Positions 42,311-51,978 of a stretch of DNA of 64,000 bases are shown in pieces. The position numbers and the translations under genes are program-made. Each line of letters begins with the position of its first letter. Positions within the stretch are counted from its first letter, which is position 1. Source of the DNA: Pyramidobacter porci (GTDB lineage: Bacteria; Synergistota; Synergistia; Synergistales; Dethiosulfovibrionaceae); the NCBI RefSeq assembly GCF_009695745.1, contig NZ_VUNH01000001.1, positions 310,001-374,000 of the forward strand. The letters run 5' to 3'. The notes beneath the pieces are model-generated. The model saw only the letters and a program-made list of their open reading frames with translations. It was not told where the DNA came from and searched no databases.

Positions 42311-45300
42311 TCAGTTCGCTTTTCTGCCGCTCTGCAACAGACGTTCCAGCTTCTCCACACGCGCGTTCATCTCGGCCATCTGCTCGGCCTGGCGCATGTT
42401 GGTCTGCCGCAGCGAGGCCACTTCGGCCTGCAGTTCGGCGTTCTCCTTCTGCATCACGTAGACGCTGCTGATCGGGCCCTTGCGGTAGCGTTCGGGGATC
42501 TGATCCTTGTCTTCTTTCCTGCCGATCTTCCAGGTCAGTCCGGCGTTGGCCATCGAGTCGCCGTGGTGGGTGACGGACACTCCGGCGTGGACCATGAAGT
42601 CTTCTTTCAGGTAGTGCGCGAAGCCGAGGGCCAGCGCGTACTCGCCTTTGTACGCTCCGAAGCCGGCCATGATCTGGCTGGGTTCGACGGGGTCGTACTG
42701 CATCGGTTTCAAGCCGGCGAGGGCGGAGCCGAGCGCTCCGGTGGTCTTGATTTCGCCTCTCAGTTCGCCCATCTGGTTATAGACGTCGCCGAATCTGTTG
42801 TAGATGTTGTTGAACTGTGTGTCTACGGCGCTGAGGGCGTCGCCGACGTTGTGGTAGGTGCCGCCGCGGATGATGTAGGTGGGTGCGGAGACCGTGCCGT
42901 CGACGTTGACCGTGGAGCCGCCGCCGAAGTGGTTGGATACGCTCGACGAGGCGCCCCAGAGCTGGGAGCCGTTGACGGCGTCGGCGCTGGTCTGGCTGAC
43001 TTCGCCCTTGGCGACGTTGACGACTTTGCTGCCGGTGGCGTCGAAGCCTTTGGCGGTGACTTTGCCGGCGAAGGTGGGCGCGTCGACGACGCTTACTTTG
43101 ATGGCGCCGGAGTCGTTGCTCAGCGTGATGTTGCTGCCTGCCTTGAAGTTGAGGACGTTATCGGTCTTGCTGACGGTCTTCACTTTCACGCCGTCGATCT
43201 GGGCGTCCCAGCTCTGCAGGGCGCTGGCAGACGTCGACGCGACCTGCTTGAGCTGTCCTTCGGTGGCGGCCTGTCCGGCTCTGTCGCCTTCGCCCCAGCC
43301 GGAATCGAGGGCGGTGTTGGTCAGGCCGTTGATCGTGCCTTTGCCGTCCTTGTTGATCGTGAGCTTGTTTGTCGTCCCCGCAACGTCGAATTTCAGCTCG
43401 TTCTTGAGGGCGACGACGACCTTGCCGCCGTCGACTTTGGTCTCGGTGTTCGTGCCGTCGCCGGCTACGTGGAGGGTCTCGCCGAGTTTCTTGTTGACGG
43501 TGTTGCTGTCGTCGGCCTTGAAGGTGAGTCCCTTGTTCACCGTGGCGCCGGTTTCGGCGATCTTGGCGTCCAACGTCTTGAGCTGGGCCACGTTCACCGC
43601 GTCGGTGTCGGCGCTGCCGGCGGCCACGTTGGCGATCTGCCGGGTGGCGTTGGCGTTCCCCACGGAAACGGCCCCGTAGGACCCCTTCACCGTGCCGTTT
43701 ACGAGCGCCTCCATTGCCGCTCCGGCTCCGGCAGGCACGTAGACGTTCGACAGCATCTGACGGTCGGCCATGCTGAAAGCGCCCAGCGCCACGCCGCCGT
43801 CGACGGAAGCGTTGGCGCCATGTCCCAGAATGACGGCGTTCGACGCGCCCGTCGCCGCGGCGCTGTCCAGCGAACCGATGACGACGTTGCGGCTCTTGCC
43901 GTCCATGCTGCGTTTGTCGCCCAGAACGATATTGAAGTCGCCGTTTTTGACGGTGTTCTCCGAGCCGATCACGGTGACGTGGCTGACGTTTTCGCCGACG
44001 TTCTTGTAGCCGTCGAGCAGGTTGAAATCGCTGGTCTTAGTGCTTGTTCCGGTCAGTTTGTTGCCGACGCCGATCAGCTGGGAGCGTTTCGCATAATTCG
44101 CCGTATTGGCTCCGCCAATCGCCAAAACCGCGCCGCCGCTTTGGGCAACGGCACCGGAAAGGATCGTCCCCATTTTGAGATAATCCTTATTTTGGTATGC
44201 TTGCGCTAACTCAAACATCTCGCTGAGAGAAAGATTTACGTCGTTATAAGAATTGGATATGCTGTTCCCTGCGCCAAAAATAAGTGCGCCATTGGCCTTG
44301 TCAGTTCCATTAGCCGTACCGACAATGCTGTTTGTTACGCCGTTATACTTGGCCCCTTCTTGTTTTATGGTGTTAAATGAACCGTAGATTGTTGCCGTAG
44401 CGCCCTTTGCGGCGTCTAAGACACTATATGGATTAGCAGTGCTCCAGTTGGAACCGTTCCCTTCAATCGTTGAATACGAACCCGTAACGGTGGAGAACAA
44501 TCCCTGCGCAGAGACTTCTACGCCTGCCGCTAAGGCATTAAACGCCTTGGCGCCATCGTTGTTGTAATTACCTTTGCCCGAATCCGTGGAGTTGACGCTG
44601 TAGAAATGCGTCTTGGCTTTGTCTACTTTTATGTTCAACGTTTTCAGCTGCGCCACGTTCACCGCGTCGGTATCCTGCGAGCCGGCCGCCACGCTGGTGA
44701 TCTGGCGGGTCGTACCAGAGCCGTTACCCACAGACAATGCGCCCTTTGTCGCTTTCCATGTTCCATTGGTAGCAGTAGAAGCCGCGCCTGTGGCGAAATC
44801 CCAACCGGCGGTTCCCAAAGCGCGGTTGGCGACAGATGAAGCACCCAACGCCACGCCACCTTCCACCTGCGCGCTGGCGCCGTTGCCTAAAGCCACGCCG
44901 GAAATGCCGGCGGCGCTCGCATTCGCGCTTGCTCCGATAACGATGGCGTTAGCAGCCGCCGCATTCGTGTTGGCGTCTCTGCCTATGACGACGGCATCGG
45001 TCGATTGCGCGTTGGTACCGCGGCCTATCGCAATGGCATTGTCGGCTGCAGCCTGCACCTTGGCGCTGTTGCCGATAGCTACGGATTGTTTTCCCGCGGC
45101 GCCGGCCGTGGCGCTGGCCGCGCCATAATTGCTTGTTACCAATGTCCCTGCTGTATTCGTACCATTCACATGCACATACGTGTTCGTGGCGTTTTTCAGC
45201 TGCGCCACGTTGACGGCGTCGGTATCCTGCGAGCCGGCGGCTACGCTGGTGATCTGGCGGGTCGTACCAGAGCCGTTCCCCACAGACAATGCGCCCTTCG

Positions 45301-47395
45301 TCGCTTTCCATGTTCCATTGGTAGCAGTAGAAGCCGCGCCTGTGGCGAAATCCCAGCCGGCGGTTCCCAAAGCGCGGTTGGCGACAGATGAAGCGCCCAA
45401 CGCCACGCCGCCGTCTACGGAAACCGAGGCGCCCTGCCCCAACGCCACGCCGGCGACGCCCGCTGTCGTTGTGTTCGCGCCATTGCCGATCGCGACGCCG
45501 TTTACGGATTGCACGTTCGTCGAGGCGCCCAGCGCCACGCCCTGGTCGGCAGCAATTTGGACCTTCGCGTCGATGCCGGCGGCCACGGAGCGCTTGCCGG
45601 CCGCACCGGCCGTGGCGCTGACCGCGCCGTAGTTGCTGTTTACAATCGCAGCGGCGGCGGTGTTGCCGTTGGCATGCACATACGTGTTCGTAGCGTTTTT
45701 CAGCTGCGCCACGTTGACGGCGTCGGTATCCTGCATACCGGCGGCAACGCTGGTGACCTGACGGGTCGTACCAGAGCCGTTACCCACAGACAATGCTCCC
45801 TTCGTCGCTTTCCATGTTCCACTGGTAGCAGTAGAAGCCGCGCCTGTGGCGAAATCCCAGCCGGCGGTTCCCAAAGCGCGGTTGGCGACAGATGAAGCGC
45901 CCAGCGCTACGCCGCCGTCTACGGAAACCGAGGCGCCCTGCCCCAACGCCACGCCGGCGACGCCCGTCACCGTCGTATTCGCGCCGCTGCCGATCACAAT
46001 GGCGTTAACGGCCTGGGCATTCGTATTGAGACCGACGGCGATGCCATTGTCGGCCGCCGCCTGCACCTTAGCGCTGTTGCCGATAGCTACGGATTGTTTT
46101 CCCGCGGCGCCGGCCGTGGCGCTGGCCGCGCCATAATTATTTGTTACCAATGTCCCTGCTGTATTCGTACCATTCACATGCACGTATGTGTTCGTGGCGT
46201 TTTTCAGCTGCGCCACGTTGACGGCGTCGGTATCCTGCGAGCCGGCCGCCACGCTGGTGATCTGGCGGGTCGTGCCAGAGCCGTTACCCACAGACAATGC
46301 ACCCTTTGTTGCTTTCCATGTTCCACTGGTAGCAGTAGAAGCCGCGCCTGTGGCGAAATCATAGCCGGCCGTGCCGGAAGCGCGATTAGCGACAGAAGAA
46401 GCGCCCAGCGCTACGCCGTCTTCCGCCTGCGCGCTGGCGCCGCTGCCCAGCGCCACGCCGTTCTTGCCGGCGGCCGTGACGCTGGCCGTGCGGCCGAGGG
46501 CAAGGCCGTTCAGAGCCATCACATTGGCGTTATTGCCGATCGCCACGCTGTCGGTGGCGTCGACTTCGCCGTTGTATTCGGCCGTGACCGCCCCGGTTGC
46601 AGGATCAACTGTGACCTTTTTAAAACCGCTCGTTCCCACGCGCGCGCCCTGACCGATGACGACGGCGTTTTTGGAGGTGGAGCCGGCGGCGCTGTTGTAC
46701 CCGCCGACGAAGGCGTCCTGCCCGCCGGCCTTGCTGCTGTTGCCGACGACCGTCGCGCGAAGGCCCGTGTTGACGTTGCCTTCACCGATCGTATAGGCGT
46801 TATTGGAACCGACCTTGTTGTTTTTGCCGAGAGCGTAAGAAGCTGCTCCTGAAATGACGTTGCTCTCGCCGTAGGCGTGGGAATTGTTCCCCCACACCGC
46901 GTTCTTGAGCCCGAAAGCGTAAGTCGTCGAGCCGTTCGTGGCGTTCTCGCGGCCGACGGCGACGCTGGAAGCGCCTTTTGACGTATTCAGGCGGCCAAAG
47001 GCGACGCTGTCGTTTCCTATCGCGTTGTTGCCCACTCCGATTGCCACGGAATTGCCGGTATTGGCAACGTTGTTGACGCCGAGCGCGACGGCGTTACCTG
47101 CGTTGGCCGCGTTATTAGCGCCTACGGCCAGCGCCCCCGCGCCTTTGGCCGTGGCGTTATAGCCGATCGCCGCGTTCTGCGCGTGGTTCGCCGAAGAACC
47201 GGTACCGATGGCGATGCCCGGCCCTTCGCCGGGCGGGTTCGTGGCCGGCGCCGCCGCGCCCGGCACGGGGCGCATCAGCATCAGCCCCAGCGCCACGGCG
47301 GCCAGCGTGCCGCTTTTCAGGACAGTCGACGAGCGTTTTTCACCGAGGGGGCTCCCTCCCCCCATAATTCGCTTATGTTTCAATCTTTTTTTCAT
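42311..47395 (-). CDS. YadA-like trimeric autotransporter adhesin
   Basis: 1694 residues. An extended basic N-terminus precedes a signal sequence (about 28-50). Left-handed beta-roll head repeats follow, with the degenerate pattern A-x-A-x-G-x-x-A (from about residue 64), interleaved with neck/HIM modules marked by DAVNVAQLK at about residues 395, 560, 730, 918 and 1275. A stalk with ISneck-like [12 protein letters not shown] and coiled coils leads to a C-terminal YadA anchor (about 1540-1626). Unusually, 68 residues follow the last beta-strand, mostly a heptad coiled coil that would lie in the periplasm. The start is the ATG at 47395 with GGAGG 9 bases upstream. Exposed on the cell surface as a trimer; probably binds host or other cells. 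Confidence 0.95.
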   Translation of the reverse strand: MKKRLKHKRIMGGGSPLGEKRSSTVLKSGTLAAVALGLMLMRPVPGAAAPATNPPGEGPGIAIGTGSSANHAQNAAIGYNATAKGAGALAVGANNAANAGNAVALGVNNVANTGNSVAIGVGNNAIGNDSVAFGRLNTSKGASSVAVGRENATNGSTTYAFGLKNAVWGNNSHAYGESNVISGAASYALGKNNKVGSNNAYTIGEGNVNTGLRATVVGNSSKAGGQDAFVGGYNSAAGSTSKNAVVIGQGARVGTSGFKKVTVDPATGAVTAEYNGEVDATDSVAIGNNANVMALNGLALGRTASVTAAGKNGVALGSGASAQAEDGVALGASSVANRASGTAGYDFATGAASTATSGTWKATKGALSVGNGSGTTRQITSVAAGSQDTDAVNVAQLKNATNTYVHVNGTNTAGTLVTNNYGAASATAGAAGKQSVAIGNSAKVQAAADNGIAVGLNTNAQAVNAIVIGSGANTTVTGVAGVALGQGASVSVDGGVALGASSVANRALGTAGWDFATGAASTATSGTWKATKGALSVGNGSGTTRQVTSVAAGMQDTDAVNVAQLKNATNTYVHANGNTAAAAIVNSNYGAVSATAGAAGKRSVAAGIDAKVQIAADQGVALGASTNVQSVNGVAIGNGANTTTAGVAGVALGQGASVSVDGGVALGASSVANRALGTAGWDFATGAASTATNGTWKATKGALSVGNGSGTTRQITSVAAGSQDTDAVNVAQLKNATNTYVHVNGTNTAGTLVTSNYGAASATAGAAGKQSVAIGNSAKVQAAADNAIAIGRGTNAQSTDAVVIGRDANTNAAAANAIVIGASANASAAGISGVALGNGASAQVEGGVALGASSVANRALGTAGWDFATGAASTATNGTWKATKGALSVGNGSGTTRQITSVAAGSQDTDAVNVAQLKTLNIKVDKAKTHFYSVNSTDSGKGNYNNDGAKAFNALAAGVEVSAQGLFSTVTGSYSTIEGNGSNWSTANPYSVLDAAKGATATIYGSFNTIKQEGAKYNGVTNSIVGTANGTDKANGALIFGAGNSISNSYNDVNLSLSEMFELAQAYQNKDYLKMGTILSGAVAQSGGAVLAIGGANTANYAKRSQLIGVGNKLTGTSTKTSDFNLLDGYKNVGENVSHVTVIGSENTVKNGDFNIVLGDKRSMDGKSRNVVIGSLDSAAATGASNAVILGHGANASVDGGVALGAFSMADRQMLSNVYVPAGAGAAMEALVNGTVKGSYGAVSVGNANATRQIANVAAGSADTDAVNVAQLKTLDAKIAETGATVNKGLTFKADDSNTVNKKLGETLHVAGDGTNTETKVDGGKVVVALKNELKFDVAGTTNKLTINKDGKGTINGLTNTALDSGWGEGDRAGQAATEGQLKQVASTSASALQSWDAQIDGVKVKTVSKTDNVLNFKAGSNITLSNDSGAIKVSVVDAPTFAGKVTAKGFDATGSKVVNVAKGEVSQTSADAVNGSQLWGASSSVSNHFGGGSTVNVDGTVSAPTYIIRGGTYHNVGDALSAVDTQFNNIYNRFGDVYNQMGELRGEIKTTGALGSALAGLKPMQYDPVEPSQIMAGFGAYKGEYALALGFAHYLKEDFMVHAGVSVTHHGDSMANAGLTWKIGRKEDKDQIPERYRKGPISSVYVMQKENAELQAEVASLRQTNMRQAEQMAEMNARVEKLERLLQSGRKAN
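44641..46410 (-). repeat. Four near-identical long DNA repeats inside the adhesin gene
   Basis: The block coding for [12 protein letters not shown]...[18 protein letters not shown] recurs, with neck motifs near 44650, 45205, 45710 and 46210, so the period is about 500-560 bases. The copies are nearly identical over long stretches, which favours recombinational gain or loss of copies. Confidence 0.9.
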
Positions 47396-47484
47396 TCGTA
47401 CCAACCTCCACTTTCAAGTTCAAATTGACGCAATCACGCCGCGCCACAACCTCAACCCAACTTCAACCAACTTTAATCTTGATC

Positions 47485-47513
47485 ATTTTAACAGGCAATA
47501 CCTTCACAAGCAA
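47485..47513 (-). promoter_or_regulatory. Promoter of the adhesin gene
   Basis: Minus-strand TTGCTT (47513-47508), 17-base spacer, TAAAAT (47490-47485); the leader is about 80 bases and contains several GTTG-type short repeats. Confidence 0.7.
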
Positions 47514-47596
47514 GTAGCTTCTGAATATATTGCCCATAGATTTCTCACATTCAATCTGCCATTCGTCGGCCATCGTCCGGTCGATCATCACGAAAA

Positions 47597-47612
47597 TGTT
47601 CCACGTGGAACA
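47597..47612. promoter_or_regulatory. parS-like ParB-binding palindrome, site 1
   Basis: TGTTCCACGTGGAACA, a perfect 16-base palindrome extended by AAAA/TTTT to 24 bases (47593-47616). It differs from the Bacillus-type parS TGTTTCACGTGAAACA at two symmetric positions. Confidence 0.75.
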
Positions 47613-47687
47613 TTTTCCGTAAAAAACGTCGTTCGGCTTGTCGAAAGAGCTTTGCCATTTTTCATCGGCCAGTCGGAAAGTCCTTTC

Positions 47688-47738
47688 AAAAAATAAGGAA
47701 CCGTACGCCGGAAGATGGCGCGCGGTTCCTTATTTTTT
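47688..47738 (-). terminator. Terminator of lemA, symmetric
   Basis: Perfect 16-base arms (47688-47703 and 47723-47738) with A and T runs at both ends. Confidence 0.9.
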
Positions 47739-47805
47739 GACCGTCAGTTTAGCATTTTCTTCCTTCAGGCGTCGCTTCGGTCTGTCCGCTCGATGCTTCG
47801 GCATG

Positions 47806-48357
47806 TCACAACGACACTTTCGGGGCCTGGGCTTCGCCGGCGTCGCTCAGTTCGAAGAAATCGGCGCGGCGGAACCCGGTCAGCGCCGCCACCAGCGACG
47901 AGGGGAAGGAGCGCACGGCCACGTTGTACTCGCGCACGGCGCCGTTGTAATAGCGGCGCGCCAGCTGCAGGTCGTCTTCAAGACGGCTCAGCTCGCTCAT
48001 GAGATCGCCGAAGGCGCGGTCGGCCTTGACTTCGGGATACGCTTCGGCGACGGCGACAAAGCGCCCCAAAGCGGCGGTGAGGGCGCTTTCGGCGGCGGCG
48101 ATCTCGCGGGGCGAACCGCTTCCCTGCGCCGCGCGAGCCTGCGCAACGCTGAGCATGAGTTCTTTTTCGTGCCCGGCCAATCCTTTTGCGGCCGCGACGA
48201 GATTGGGGACCAGATCGTGGCGGCGCTTCAGCTGCACGGAAATGCCGCTCCAGCCCTCGTCCCGGCGCGAACCGAGGCGCACCAGCCGGTTATAGGCGGT
48301 CACGCCCCACAGGCCGACCAGGACGGCCACGATCATGTAAAAAACGCTCGGGTTCAT
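47806..48357 (-). CDS. lemA: LemA family protein
   Basis: 183 residues: one N-terminal transmembrane helix (about 4-22) followed by a four-helix bundle exposed outside the cytoplasm, with NRLVRL, DEGWSGISVQLKRRHDLVPNLV and ARRYYNGAVREYNVAV and the terminal FPSSLVA. The family is widespread and its function is not settled. The ATG at 48357 has AGGAGG 7 bases upstream. Monocistronic. Confidence 0.92.
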   Translation of the reverse strand: MNPSVFYMIVAVLVGLWGVTAYNRLVRLGSRRDEGWSGISVQLKRRHDLVPNLVAAAKGLAGHEKELMLSVAQARAAQGSGSPREIAAAESALTAALGRFVAVAEAYPEVKADRAFGDLMSELSRLEDDLQLARRYYNGAVREYNVAVRSFPSSLVAALTGFRRADFFELSDAGEAQAPKVSL

Positions 48358-48439
48358 CGAGAAACCTCCTTCGCAGAGATGATGAAAGTATACCAAAAAA
48401 GGGCGCCGGCCGCAGCGTTTCTTCTCCGCTCATCCACGA

Positions 48440-48487
48440 AAGAAACGGAGCGAGACAACGATCACCGTTTCTCTCGCTCCGTTTTTT
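48440..48487 (-). terminator. Terminator of the alanine/glycine symporter gene
   Basis: 12-base arms AACGGAGCGAGA/TCTCGCTCCGTT (48444-48455 and 48472-48483). Confidence 0.7.
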
Positions 48488-48558
48488 GTACAATCACGCG
48501 GTCTCTTTCAGGATGCCGAAGACGGCGTCTCTTTTGCGAACTTGCGTCCGGCTTCGAA

Positions 48559-49917
48559 TCAGGCTTTCAGTTTGCCGTCGTTGTCGAAGTCGTCCAGCGC
48601 TTTGGAAACGACCTTGGCGAGGCCGATCAAAGCGATCAAGTTGGGGAACACCATGATGCCGTTGAAGAAATCGGAAAGTTCCCAGACGAGGTCGAGCTTG
48701 AGGACAGAACCGACGACGACGAAGGCGACGACGACGAGGCGGTAAGGAGTCAGCCCCTTGTTGCCGAACAGGTACTTGATATTCTGCTCGCCGAAGAAAT
48801 ACCAGCCGATGATCGTCGAGAACGCGAAGAAGAGCATGCAGACGGCCACGAAGGGAAGTCCCCAGCTGCCGAGGCCGACCTTGAACGCGTTCTGCGTCAG
48901 GGTGATGCCGCTGGTCTTGCCGTCGAGGACGCCGGTGACGAAGATGACGAAGGCCGTCATGTTGAGGACGATGAAGGTGTCGATGAAAACGCCCATGATC
49001 GCGGCAAGGCCCTGCTCCGCCGGGTGCTTGACCTTGGCGACGGCGTGGGCGTGAGGCGTGGAGCCCATGCCGGCCTCATTGGAGAACAGGCCGCGGGCGA
49101 CGCCGTAACGCACGGCTTCCTTGATCGTCGCGCCGATCAGACCGCCGGTCGCGGCCTTGGGATCGAAAGCTCCGTCGATAATCATCCAGAACATGTGAGG
49201 GATCCGGGTGCCGAAACGCACAAGAATGTACAGTCCGCCGAGGATATACAGTCCCGCCATGATCGGCACGATCTTTTCGGTCAGAGAGGCGATGCGGCCG
49301 ACGCCGCCGAAGAACACGTAGGCGGAGATGGCGCCGACGACGCAGCCGACGATCAGGCGGTTCGTGCCGAAGGCGTTGCTGAACGCGTCGGCGATTGAGT
49401 TGGACTGCACCATGTTGCCGATGCAGCCGAGGGCGATGATGATCGCGACGGAGAAGAAGATCGCCAGCGGCCGGCAGTGAAGACCCTCGGTGATGTAGTA
49501 CGCGGGGCCGCCGACCACGTTGCCGAGTTCATCCTTGCCCTTGTACGTCTGGGCCAGAACGGCTTCGGCGAAGATCGTGCCCATGCCGAAGAAAGCCGCG
49601 ATCCACATCCAAAAGATGGCGCCGGGGCCGCCCATGGCGATGGCCGTGGCCGCGCCGGCCAGATTGCCGGTGCCGACCTGAGCGGCGATGGCCGTCGCCA
49701 AAGCCTGGAACGAGCTCATGCCTTCCTTGCCGGCGCGCTCGCCGAAGAGCGTCAGTCCGCCGAACACATGCTTGAACGCCTGGCCAAATTTGCGAACCTG
49801 AACGAACTTGAGGCGAAGCGTAAAATACAATCCTGTACCGCAGAGAAGAGGAATCAGACAGTAAAGTCCCCAGATAAAACCGTTCGCTTTTGAAACCAGT
49901 GCCGTTAGTTGGTCCAT
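48559..49917 (-). CDS. Alanine/glycine:cation symporter (AGCS family)
   Basis: A 452-residue sodium-coupled amino-acid transporter with about eleven transmembrane spans in a LeuT-like fold. Family stretches include SSFQALATAIAAQVGTGNLAGAATAI (split here only by length limits), FWMWIAAFFGMGTIFAEAVL, GGPAYYI and RGLFSNEAGMGSTPHAHA. It imports alanine or glycine, fitting an amino-acid-fermenting life. The ATG at 49917 has GGGAGG upstream; a longer frame upstream is leader sequence. Confidence 0.93.
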   Translation of the reverse strand: MDQLTALVSKANGFIWGLYCLIPLLCGTGLYFTLRLKFVQVRKFGQAFKHVFGGLTLFGERAGKEGMSSFQALATAIAAQVGTGNLAGAATAIAMGGPGAIFWMWIAAFFGMGTIFAEAVLAQTYKGKDELGNVVGGPAYYITEGLHCRPLAIFFSVAIIIALGCIGNMVQSNSIADAFSNAFGTNRLIVGCVVGAISAYVFFGGVGRIASLTEKIVPIMAGLYILGGLYILVRFGTRIPHMFWMIIDGAFDPKAATGGLIGATIKEAVRYGVARGLFSNEAGMGSTPHAHAVAKVKHPAEQGLAAIMGVFIDTFIVLNMTAFVIFVTGVLDGKTSGITLTQNAFKVGLGSWGLPFVAVCMLFFAFSTIIGWYFFGEQNIKYLFGNKGLTPYRLVVVAFVVVGSVLKLDLVWELSDFFNGIMVFPNLIALIGLAKVVSKALDDFDNDGKLKA

Positions 49918-50436
49918 ATACGAAAGCCTCCCTAGAATTAATAAAAATAACATTTCGCTGCAACGAAATTGCACCTGACTGAAAGCCTTGCACAAACTTT
50001 GGGCAGAAAGTTGTGAAAAGCTCACAAATCATACTGGTATTATGCGTTTCCTTTCACGAATTTACAACAGATACTTTACGGCAAAAAAATCTTTAGAATT
50101 AAAAATATATCCATATTTTTAATGCATCAACAATTAGAATTGGCCATCTTTCTCCCCGAAAAAGGCATCGTCAGGTTTCGCAAGTTTCGAGAGAAAAGGA
50201 CTTGTCGTCGAAGTCCGCGCCGCCGCGAAAAACTTCACGCAGCTTTTTGCCGTCCGTTTTTTCCCGCGCTCATCCTCTAGAGGTTGAGGCAGGATTCGCT
50301 CTCTCGAAAAATTCGGAAGCACGGAAGATGCAGATGAGGTAAAATGAAGCTTGTACGAGTCGCTGTTTTCGTTATGCAGCATCACACGCAAATTTTCAAA
50401 TTCATATTTTTGGAGAAGGAACCTCAAGGAGATCCC
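49918..50436. other. 519-base divergent intergenic region
   Basis: It holds the AGCS promoter and leader, and an AT palindrome at 50098-50123 (11-base arms ATTAAAAATAT and ATATTTTTAAT). From about 50130 it becomes GC-rich up to the Sel1-repeat gene. No gene is supported; the plus-strand frame from 50344 is the untranslated lead-in of that gene. Confidence 0.55.
50011..50067 (-). promoter_or_regulatory. AGCS promoter with a palindromic operator candidate
   Basis: Minus-strand TTGTAA (50067-50062), 17-base spacer, CATAAT (50044-50039). Just downstream of the expected start, TTGTGA-N5-TCACAA (50011-50027) forms a Crp/Fnr-like inverted repeat that could act as a repressor site. Confidence 0.6.
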
Positions 50437-51795
50437 ATGGAAAAGACAAAGTTCGCCGCCGCGTTGCTGGTGAGCGTCGTTTTCGTCCTGCCGGCGCGCG
50501 GCGCCCCGACGGAAAAAGCGGAAACGCCGGCGGCGTTTTCGAAATCGGACAAGCGCACGGGGCAGGGACTGCGGGCCTGGTTTGACGGGCGGGAGCGGGA
50601 AGCGGAAGAAATTTTTTCCCGCATCACGCGGGAGAACTCTCCCGACCCCGTTCCCTATCACGCCCTGGCCATTCTTCTCTCCGACCGGCAGCGGGATTAC
50701 TCTCGAATCACCGAGCTTTACAACCGTCACAAAGCGCTCTCCCCCGAGAGCGGCGACGCCTACGGCGCCATTCTGCCGATCCTCGACGAATACGCCCGCA
50801 AGGGCTGCGTCCAGGCGCAGCTGCTTCTCGCCCGCGCGCAGGACTGGGGACTGGCGGCCGCGCCGGACGGAATTCATCCCATGCTCTGGCTGCGCCGCGC
50901 GGCTGACGGGGGCTACGCGCAGGCGCAGCGGGAGCTCGGGCTCCTCTATGAAACGGGCGAAAAACTCGAGAAGGACACCGCGCGGGCCATCGCGCTTTAC
51001 AGCAAAGCCGCGGCGCAGAACGACGCTTTTGCGATGAAATTTCTCGCCGTACTGTATCTGAACGGGAACAACCCCGCTTACAGGAGGACAGCTTTCGAGC
51101 TTCTCAAGCGGGCGGACCGGGCGAATCTGCCCGAAGCGCAGCTGCTCCTCGCCCAGCTTTATCAAAAAGGGATTTTCGTGAAAAAAGACGCGAAGCAGGC
51201 TGTGCGGTGGTACGAAAAAGCCGCCCGAAACGGCAGCTCGGAGGCCATGAATATCCTGGCTTGGCGCTACGAGAACGGCGAAGGCGTCACAAGGTCGCCG
51301 GCGAAAGCGCTGCAATGGTACAAGGCCGCCGCCGAACGCGGGGAGCACAACGCGCTCTTTCGTCTGGGCGTTCTGTATTACACGGGCAAACACGTCGCGG
51401 CGGATCACGCGCTGGCCTTCGAATATTTCAAGAAGGCGGCGGAGCTCGGCGACGTCACGGCCTGGTACAACGTGGCCTGGCTGAACAAAACGGGCGACGG
51501 CACGGCGCAGAACTTTCGGGAGGCGAAAACCTGGTTTGAACGCGCGGCGCTGTCGGGCAACAGCCGCGCGCAGGTCAATCTCGGCGTGATGTACGCCAAC
51601 GGCGAGGGGTTCCCCGTCGATTTCGAGGAGGCCTGCTTCTGGTTCGAGCTGTCGAAACTCTGCGGCAACGAGGACGCGCAGCAAGGGCTGGATTTCGTCG
51701 CGCCGCAATTGGACGAGGCGGCCAAAGACCGCGCCCGGCGCCGCGCGCAGCGGACTTTCAAACGGATGCGACGGCAGCGTGACGAGCAGCCGTAA
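50437..51795 (+). CDS. Secreted Sel1-like (TPR) repeat protein
   Basis: 452 residues: signal peptide (about 1-24, ending ARGAP), then at least seven Sel1-type helical repeats with the A-x-x-x-L-G-x-x-Y-x-x-G pattern (for example AQRELGLLYETGE, AMNILAWRYENGEGV, ALFRLGVLYYTGK and AQVNLGVMYANGEGF), and a basic Arg-rich C-terminus. Such proteins act as scaffolds for protein complexes in the periplasm or outer envelope. The ATG at 50437 has AAGGAG 5 bases upstream. Monocistronic. Confidence 0.9.
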   Translation: MEKTKFAAALLVSVVFVLPARGAPTEKAETPAAFSKSDKRTGQGLRAWFDGREREAEEIFSRITRENSPDPVPYHALAILLSDRQRDYSRITELYNRHKALSPESGDAYGAILPILDEYARKGCVQAQLLLARAQDWGLAAAPDGIHPMLWLRRAADGGYAQAQRELGLLYETGEKLEKDTARAIALYSKAAAQNDAFAMKFLAVLYLNGNNPAYRRTAFELLKRADRANLPEAQLLLAQLYQKGIFVKKDAKQAVRWYEKAARNGSSEAMNILAWRYENGEGVTRSPAKALQWYKAAAERGEHNALFRLGVLYYTGKHVAADHALAFEYFKKAAELGDVTAWYNVAWLNKTGDGTAQNFREAKTWFERAALSGNSRAQVNLGVMYANGEGFPVDFEEACFWFELSKLCGNEDAQQGLDFVAPQLDEAAKDRARRRAQRTFKRMRRQRDEQP

Positions 51796-51937
51796 AGCTC
51801 GGCTTCTCCCCCGTCGCGCCGATCGACGGGCGGGACGAAAGAGTTTTTTTCCGGCAGAAAACCTTTCGAGCCGCGGAAAGACGAAGAGCGGCCGGAAACC
51901 GATGATCTGGATTTCATCGGCTTCCGGCCGCTCTGAT

Positions 51938-51953
51938 TGTTCCACGTGGAACA
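51938..51953. promoter_or_regulatory. parS-like ParB-binding palindrome, site 2
   Basis: TGTTCCACGTGGAACA, identical to the 16-base palindrome at 47597 and 4.3 kb from it. It lies between the convergent Sel1-repeat and B3/B4 genes. Confidence 0.75.
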
Positions 51954-51978
51954 TCACGGCACGGGGGTATTCCGCGCT

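Larger units (their letters stand above)
47396..47805. other. 410-base intergenic region between adhesin and lemA genes
   Basis: It contains the adhesin promoter and leader, a parS-like palindrome (47597-47612) and the lemA terminator (47688-47738). No gene is supported here. Confidence 0.6.

Noticed and set aside
42563-44209. 548-codon plus-strand ORF inside the adhesin gene
   Set aside because: Shadow of the YadA-like gene, low complexity, no start signal.
44641-46410. Regular repeats suspected of being a CRISPR array
   Set aside because: Units are about 500 bp and code in frame for adhesin modules.
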